From contig OZ316892.1 of assembly GCA_973895155.1 (NCBI GenBank), positions 27,280,001 through 27,344,000 of the forward strand: DNA of 64,000 nt. The letters run 5' to 3'. The DNA comes from Marsupella aquatica (Eukaryota; Marchantiophyta). Below, in pieces: positions 57,640-64,000 of the stretch. Each line of letters opens with the position of its first letter. The stretch's first letter is position 1. The notes below the pieces were generated by a model, which was given only the letters and a program-made list of their open reading frames with translations, did no database searches and had not been told where the DNA came from. A program made the translations under genes and the position numbers.

Positions 57640-58180
57640 AGGTGTTTTATGACTAAGTGTTACGACTGCCCATGACTCCTTGTGACTAAAGTTTGGGGGG
57701 TATCAAGCCAGTCGTAATTTTGACATAGAGTCTTATTTAAAGTGACTGAAATCGATTGGTCATTTATGTGACTAGGGTTTAAGACATATTTTGTGACTAA
57801 TAATGACCACATCCGTACTTGGGCATTTTGGGATTAGGAGAAGGTGTAGTCTTATAAATGACTGAAAAGTAGTCATTTGTATGACTCAAAATGAGGTATG
57901 AATTAGTCACAAAGAGTCAGTGAGGAAGAGTAGCCTTTCGCATATATGACTGGTGCTATGGTTCAATATCGGAACACAGGTGACTGATTATGACTACCTG
58001 GTCTTAAAAGTTTAGAGTATATGGGCACATTAGTGACCGATGATGACTACAGATGACTAATCATTCTTAAAAATCTTAAGATTGGGCTAGACTGGTTGGT
58101 CTTATTGGGGACCACTTGATATCTTAATGACCCAAAATGACTCATTAGTCTAGTTCACGATTGCATTCTTTGACCCTTTT
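57640..58180. repeat. CACTA subterminal TGACT repeats
   Basis: About 20 copies of TGACT or its complement AGTCA in about 540 bp, often as TGTGACTAA or ATGACTAC. In En/Spm-type elements, clustered subterminal motifs are the binding sites for the TNPA protein. Confidence 0.8.
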
Positions 58181-58205
58181 GGTCAAAGATTTTGACCAAA
58201 AGGGT
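58173..58205. other. Perfect 15-bp hairpin at the inner edge of the subterminal repeats
   Basis: ACCCTTTTGGTCAAA (58173-58187), loop GAT, then TTTGACCAAAAGGGT (58191-58205). It lies about 300 bp downstream of the TNPA-like stop codon in transcriptional sense. Confidence 0.85.
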
Positions 58206-58515
58206 GAGGCAATTGCAGCCTGCACATAGTACTAGAACCATGACTAATAGACAACTGAAGCATAGAAGCATACATTCAAGCACTCAAGCAAACAAGTACA
58301 CAAGTCTTACATGAAAACATGAGAGACAACATAGTTCTATTAGAATCTTAGAACTCATATTAACTATTGAACACACATGCATAATTTCGTACAAACAAAG
58401 TTGTCACAACATGATCAGTGGATGATCCAGTGAATCTCAATTCAACTCTGCATTATGAAATATCTCGGTAACATTTGGCACCATGGATGCAGTTGTTTGT
58501 AAGTTTAGGCTAAAA

Positions 58516-61500
58516 CTACAAACCACACATTTCAGGTGTCCCTATGTATTCTGTTGGCCACAACACCAAAGAGTTCAAAGCATCTGCAATAGTTGTCTGT
58601 GGCGGGTCATCATTCAAATTAGGAACTGGCAAAGGGGTCTTTGGCTTCACAAGCTTTGTCAACAACACTACAGAATACCCTGTTGGTACTTCTTTGCAAT
58701 GGAATGTAATCTGCTCTGGGCGCAATTTTCCATACCCTACACACAACTCATTTTGCTCTGGTGAGAACAATACATACTCAGGATGTGCCTGAGTCTTCAA
58801 TTCTGCATCAGCTTTACGCTTCTTTGCCGCTGCCACTCTACCACTTGCCCTGGCCCGACCCTTCACCTTCCGAATAGGTCTCCCAGCAGCTAAAAGCTCT
58901 ACTTCTACTCCACCGTCTGTGGTCACACCCTGTATGTCACCTGCCTGTGATGGAATTTGGGTCTCCACCTGGCCCTCTGTTTTGCATCCATTCTCACAGG
59001 CTTTGGCAACTTCTATGAACTCTTCATATGGATCCAAACTGGAGGTATTCAGTACATTGGTAACCTCTGCAATAACAAAATAGCAAGTCAACACCCTATC
59101 AACATTTTTGCCTTATCTCCAATCATGGAAACATATAACAAAACACATTTTTTGTGTCATCTCCAATCATGGAAACATATGAGAAACCTTACCTTCCATT
59201 GTTGGGGCCATGGTACCCTCCACATCCCTTTCTGTGGGCTCCACCTCCATTTGCTGTTCAATATTACCCTCTGGATTCATCAAATTGGAGTAATGTGGCA
59301 GGTCTCTAGAGCCTCCATTCCATATTGCATTCATTATACATTTGTATTGGTCTTCTTGCACACGAATAAGCTTCTGAACATCTTCCTTTAAAGCAGTCAA
59401 CTCACTTGCCATTTCACTCAATTTCACAGTCACATCATTCTCATGAGACTCCATACATTTCACACGATCTGATAAATTGCTAAGAGAACATGATCCACCT
59501 CCCTGCAAACACATATGTCCAACAGAGTCAATCCATTACACCTGAAAAAGAATATATGGTCCCATTGTTCATGCAAACTATGGAATGTGGAGCGAAAAAA
59601 ACACTATCTGGTATGAGTACTTACTTGGTTTGAAGGATCACTCTGGCCAGATTTCTGCTTCTGTTTTCTTGCTTCAGCTCTCACCTCTTCTTTTGTAGGG
59701 GACTGTCCATTTTGTGCCTTCTGCATACAGTGTAAATGCACACATTATTTGCTCGGACACAAAAAAACTCAAATACACTGTAGAAGCTAGGTCTGCCAAT
59801 CCAACGATTATTCTTACCAGCTGCTCTACTATTGGAGCATTCCCTTTCCTTCCTGTCAAGTTAAGGTTCTGAACATTGCCACGTGCATATGCCATCTGGG
59901 AACTCTTACTCTTGCCGGATTCACTCAAGAAGTGATGGACTAGCTTGCTCCATTGAAGAGGATCTGTCAATGGGGGAGCAGGCATTCTTTGGTCCTCTCC
60001 ACCTTCTTGAAACAACACGTGCAATCTCCACCTCTCATTCTTCAGAATTGTCTTTGCATGAGCCTGAAGACACTCCATGGCTACTCCATCCGGATGGCCC
60101 ACATATTTCCATTTTGCGGCTACATTGTCAACAACTTGTTGCCAATCCGCTGGATGCTGCTGCACAAAATTCACCACACTCAAATCCAGCCATCGCAATA
60201 TTTCACCTTTCAAGTCAGCCAACCAACGATTCTTCCCTGCAGATGCACTGTTCACCCAACGGTTGCTCCCAATCTCCACTACTCCTTTCTTGGTTCTGTC
60301 AGGTCCTGCATTGCTTTCTGTGGTACTGCTTGGTGTGACAGGTTTAGGATTCGCTGGAACTTTTGTACTACCCTTTAGTGGACTTATAATGCCCCCTGCA
60401 TCATCCCACATCCATGTGACATCATACAATAGTAACATCAATACCTTTGTATATGTCAAATAGTGGATACCAATTGCAATTGTTTATTGTTTCATAAGTG
60501 TAACTTACCAGATGCTTTGGCGACACTCTGTGGATAAGAGGCAGGCTCAACTACCTGTACATCTTCCCCACCAGCCAACCAATCAGGCTCTGGCCATTGC
60601 TCAGAACCATAGGCTACAGTTGTCTCTTGTCCTGCCTCTACTTTAGGTTCATAGTAAACCTCCTTGTCAGTTACTCCCCAATCAGGATGGGCAGAATCTG
60701 CAGTCACATAATTAAGCACTTTAATTAGGTCTTTAACATCACACTAGCATACCCTTTATTTCCAAAGTAATTTACATAAATGCCAGAATTGAAGGGCAAT
60801 CCCTACTCACATCTCCAATCGTCTCTTGTTGCTCCATACTGCTCAGTATGTTGTGTTGGTCTACCTTGGCCCCGTGTAATGTGTGCTGGTGGTGGACCCG
60901 TAACATACACAACAATGTGCCCAGCAGGTGGTGGTGGTCCATACCCATCCACTTGTGGGGCTGCTCTCCCCTGAGAGGGTGCACTGTGTGTTGGTGGTGC
61001 TCCATACACCACAGTGTACCCCTCGCTGCGTGGGGTTGCTCTAACCTGACCTGTGTTGTGGGTATGTGTTGTTGCTCTACTTGCAAAGGAGGGTGGGATG
61101 TGCCCACCATGTGGTGCAGCTCCATACACAACAGTGTGACCACCTACACCAACAGTTGTTGTTCCATACCCACTGCTCTGTTGGGTTTTACCTGGAGGTG
61201 GAGGTGGAGGTGGTATGTGCCCAGCACGCCCCACTGGTCCGGACCCACGTGCAATGTAATGCACTGTGCTTCACCCTCCAGATGTTGTTGTACTGTGCCC
61301 ACGGCCCATACCCCGAGTAGCAAGTCCACCTCTCTTAGCCTGCAAGAACATATGTGCAAGGACAATAAACTTAAAAGAAGTATCTTCCTCTGACTTGCCA
61401 CACTCACATGAGCCAAACATATCACTACTGTGATACACTAGTTCAACACTTCATAATTACCACAATTTTCCTGGGCTCCTCGATAGTACGCTTGCCCTGC

Positions 61501-61962
61501 CCATATTCTTCATCATCTGCATGGGGCTCCTCCTCTGGATAGTACTCTACATCATCAAATTCCTTATGGTTTTCACCGGACCCAACATCTTGCCCATCAT
61601 CTGCAGAATCTGCCATCGATGGAATGTCCTTCACTGCTAGTCTCTCACTGCGTCGCCGAGGTCCACTTGCACTATCACTAATGCTTTGCCTAGCCCTTCT
61701 GTGCACTACACTTCTCCTGTCTGGGAGCCTGCAAGCCATCCAAAAGCAACATCCATTGAACAACTCTAGTAAACATAGCTACATTCATTCCAATTAATGA
61801 GCAAAGTCTGGATAGGTTTTGTGGATGATAATTGTTCCCTTACAAAGCGGAAAATCCCTGTCTGAGCTCAGCTCCCAAAGCTGCCAGCCTCTCATCAACA
61901 TATGCTGCACGTATCATGGCTTGCTTTTCAGACTCACTCATCTCATCATCATCTTCTTCCAT
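58516..61962 (-). CDS. CACTA TNPA/Ptta-like protein, eight exons, one in-frame stop
   Basis: Exons 61844-61962, 61461-61728, 60811-61339, 60509-60697, 59818-60395, 59625-59720, 59193-59502 and 58516-59066 join with GT-AG sites and correct phase (2640 nt, 879 codons before the stop). Start MEEDDDEMSESEKQAMIRAA. The third exon is Gly/Pro-rich with repeated VVYG modules and has a TGA at 61273-61271. The fifth exon holds the conserved part: WKYVGHPDG, LKNERWRLHVLFQ, then a SGKSKSSQMAYARGN block comparable to the Ptta/En/Spm family (Transposase_24). The seventh has a coiled coil. It probably binds the subterminal repeats. The ATG lies 18 bp after the TNP2 stop. Apart from the TGA the frame is clean, so decay is recent, or the base is a private mutation. 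Confidence 0.8.
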
Positions 61963-61980
61963 CCTATTCAATGACAAACA

Positions 61981-64000
61981 TTATTGCATACGCATGGTGT
62001 CAGGCTCAGCCTCTACAAATGGCTCCTCACCCTCCCAAGCATCCACCCGTGTTAGAGGAACATACTCTGTGCTTGTCTGAACAGTACCAACGTCTCCAGT
62101 ACGTGGTTGTTCAAATGCACTATGTCTATCTAAATGAAACTCTAGCTTTGAGCCTTCTACCCTACGATTTATGGGCTGCTTATGACACACTACCCTCCAA
62201 CCTGGGTTCTCTTCCACATCCAAGAAGAAGGCCTGCTCCACCTGACTGGGATACACAAAAGGCTGCTCCCATTCGAGCAACTTGGACTTGAAATTGGCAA
62301 GCAGAAAGCCATCCCGGTCTCTTTTCATACTGGCCCTGTTACCACGCCACACTTGTCTTACCCATTCACCCTTCATCAAAATTACAGGAGTGGATGTGGC
62401 TCCATAGTCAAGAAGCCAGATATCACTTAGTTCTCCTACATACCCCATCTGCAACACTCCACTACTTTCATCAGGGCTCTCATGCTGAAATACACAAATG
62501 AGCCCACAATCATATGTTACCCTGGAAGAAGTTGTTTCATCTCTCACTCTATAGTGATTGCCATATGCTGCCATCCGTTTGTAAGACTTTACCAGCAACC
62601 GTGGAGGATTGGAGAGGAGATAGACATCTGCATCCATATTAGGATGGCTTGCATGATGCTCTCGAACTGTGCATCTCAGCCATTCTGACATGCATGGGAA
62701 TGTGGTAGACGTGCTTGATTGAATAGCCTTCTGTGCCTCATACTCCCTACACATATAAGTGCATGGATTTAGCAATCAGAGTACACATTCTATACATATC
62801 TGCAATTTAGAAACCAAGGGCAGCAAAGAAAATTGAAAACAAGTTACATACAGGGAGACCAAAGTAGGTACTCACTCCAGCCAGGGTTGCATTGCATCAG
62901 TGTTTTCCAGAACGTACTGATGAGCCAAGTCTCTAATTTCGATGGTCAGCTTCACTGTGGTTGCAGCACCTTGTAGGACTTCCCCAGACACCCCTTCTTC
63001 TTCATCAGAATTCCATACTCGCCTTGTCACATGCTCGTAATCTGCTAGGTACTCTGTGATGTAGCCCAGAGTTTCATCTTTTATATAACCCCGAGCCATA
63101 CTTGCCTCTGGCCTATAGTAAGATCTCACATGACCCTTCATCAACTTCATGTACCGCTCCAGGGGGTACAACCAGCGTGCTGTCACCGGCCCGTACTGGT
63201 CTATTTCTTCCACAACATGGATGAGCAGATGAGTCATTACATCAAAGAATGCAGGCGGGAAATATATTTCAAGATCACACAACAATAGTGCCACATCTTT
63301 CTTCAATTGGGGAAACTGTGCAGCATCCCACACCTTCACACAAACTCTGCGGAACACATCACTTAGACGCAGTATAACTTTACGCACAGGCTCTTGCATG
63401 AGGCCCCTCAGGCACAATGGCAGGACTTGTTGCATCATGACATGGTAGTCATGGGTTTTCATACTACCAAATTGGAATTTGTTATCCTTCACATGCCTCT
63501 TGAATGCACTAGCATAATCTGTGGGAGCTCGGAGTGAACTCAGCCTTGATAAAAAGGTCTGCCACTCTGTGTCTGTGCAACAATATGGTGCTTGGTACTT
63601 CAAAAACACGTTTGCCCTGCTCTGGTGTGATGTAAGCCAAAGGTGGGGTCGAATTCCCCTGTCCTTTAGATCCATACATACAGAGCCCGTGTCCTTTTCT
63701 CCACTCAAAAATCGGAGTAGACTCTCGCATATGTTCTTCTCTATGTGCATAACATCAATATTATGTTTGTTTGGATCAAACTCCTGCAACTCCGAAACAT
63801 CAAGCAGTGAGCAAATCTCAATCTTCATAATACATACATACTACTTCATACAATCTAACAACTAAATTGACTGAATCACATATATGGGTTGTTGGGGAGA
63901 GGAGCTTACTCGCCAATACTCCAGCTGCAAGTCCAAAATGGACTGTCGTTTCACACCATACAACCTTGCAGGATCCCGTACTCCATCCTCTGCTCCTCCA
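61981..64000 (-). CDS. CACTA TNP2-like transposase, C-terminal part (partial at window end)
   Basis: Exons 63910->64000, 62876-63822 and 61981-62746 in phase. The second exon has the end of the tnp2 transposase domain (NIDVMHIEKNICESLL), then a DUF4218 region (SMKTHDYHVMMQQVLPLCLR, YFPPAFFDVMTHLLIHVVEE, RWLYPLERYMKLMKGHVR). The third has a DUF4216 region (YDCGLICVFQHE, DIWLLDYG, PFVYPSQVEQAFFLDVEEN). This order is standard for plant CACTA transposases. The catalytic N-terminal part lies beyond 64000. No stop or frameshift was seen in the visible part; it ends with TAA at 61981. Confidence 0.92.

Larger units (their letters stand above)
57625..64000 (-). mobile_element. CACTA (En/Spm) DNA transposon, 3' part; other end beyond the window
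   Basis: The terminus CACTAGTAGAAACC at 57625 is the canonical plant CACTA end. Subterminal repeats, a TNPA/Ptta-like gene and a TNP2 gene follow, both coded on the minus strand. The adjoining TAA (57622-57624) is the expected 3-bp target site; its duplicate should lie at the other end outside the window. It is inserted in the MULE inverted repeat and is therefore younger than the MULE insertion. Confidence 0.93.

Overview
The window is plant nuclear DNA. It carries spliced eukaryotic genes, plant-type Copia, Mutator (MULE) and CACTA transposons, and long AT-rich stretches between genes. The three recognisable host genes are a secreted-type plant polyphenol oxidase, a PV42/SNF1-gamma-like CBS-domain gene and a UTP23-type rRNA-processing gene. 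The secretory signal on the polyphenol oxidase (instead of a chloroplast transit peptide) and the repeat-laden context suggest a land plant outside the angiosperms, such as a moss, liverwort, lycophyte or fern. The species cannot be fixed from this sequence.

Layout. 1-10008 is gene-free: dispersed repeats, a purine-rich minisatellite, a ~190-bp degenerate array, a hairpin tandem repeat joined to a tRNA-derived SINE-like head, and a tandem duplication upstream of the polyphenol oxidase. 10009-11754 (+) is the polyphenol oxidase. 13200-13520 is the first of three GGGCCGGGA-rich minisatellites. 16700-17600 (-) holds a decayed, possibly XRCC2-like coding remnant. 18247-19897 (-) is the CBS gene, with a 359-bp tandem duplication upstream. 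23778-29957 is a Copia retrotransposon with 344-bp LTRs and a 5-bp target duplication; it has four in-frame stops and its reverse transcriptase core is replaced by a GC-rich insert. 32209-34749 (-) is a six-exon UTP23 gene with an intact frame.

38229-44562 (-) is a decaying coiled-coil coding sequence. Its two long introns are inverted copies of one ~2.1-kb repeat whose ends coincide with the splice sites in both orientations. The repeat also carries an array of GACGCTT/AAGCGTC hairpins. Upstream of it, 44786-45597 is a GC-rich stretch with nine GGGG-TTTAA-CCCC palindromes.

48608-57624 is a MuDR-like MULE with ~400-bp terminal inverted repeats and two convergent genes: a MURA-like transposase (-) and an unrecognised accessory gene (+). 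A MITE, intronic minisatellites and a recurrent ACTGTTCTGG motif lie inside it. From 57625 to beyond the window end a CACTA (En/Spm-type) element sits inside the right MULE repeat. It carries subterminal TGACT repeats, a TNPA/Ptta-like gene in eight exons, and the C-terminal part of a TNP2 transposase.

The host genes look unrelated in function. Most of the window is a history of nested transposition, tandem duplication and methylation-type decay. The most unusual object is the pair of inverted repeat copies that behave as introns.
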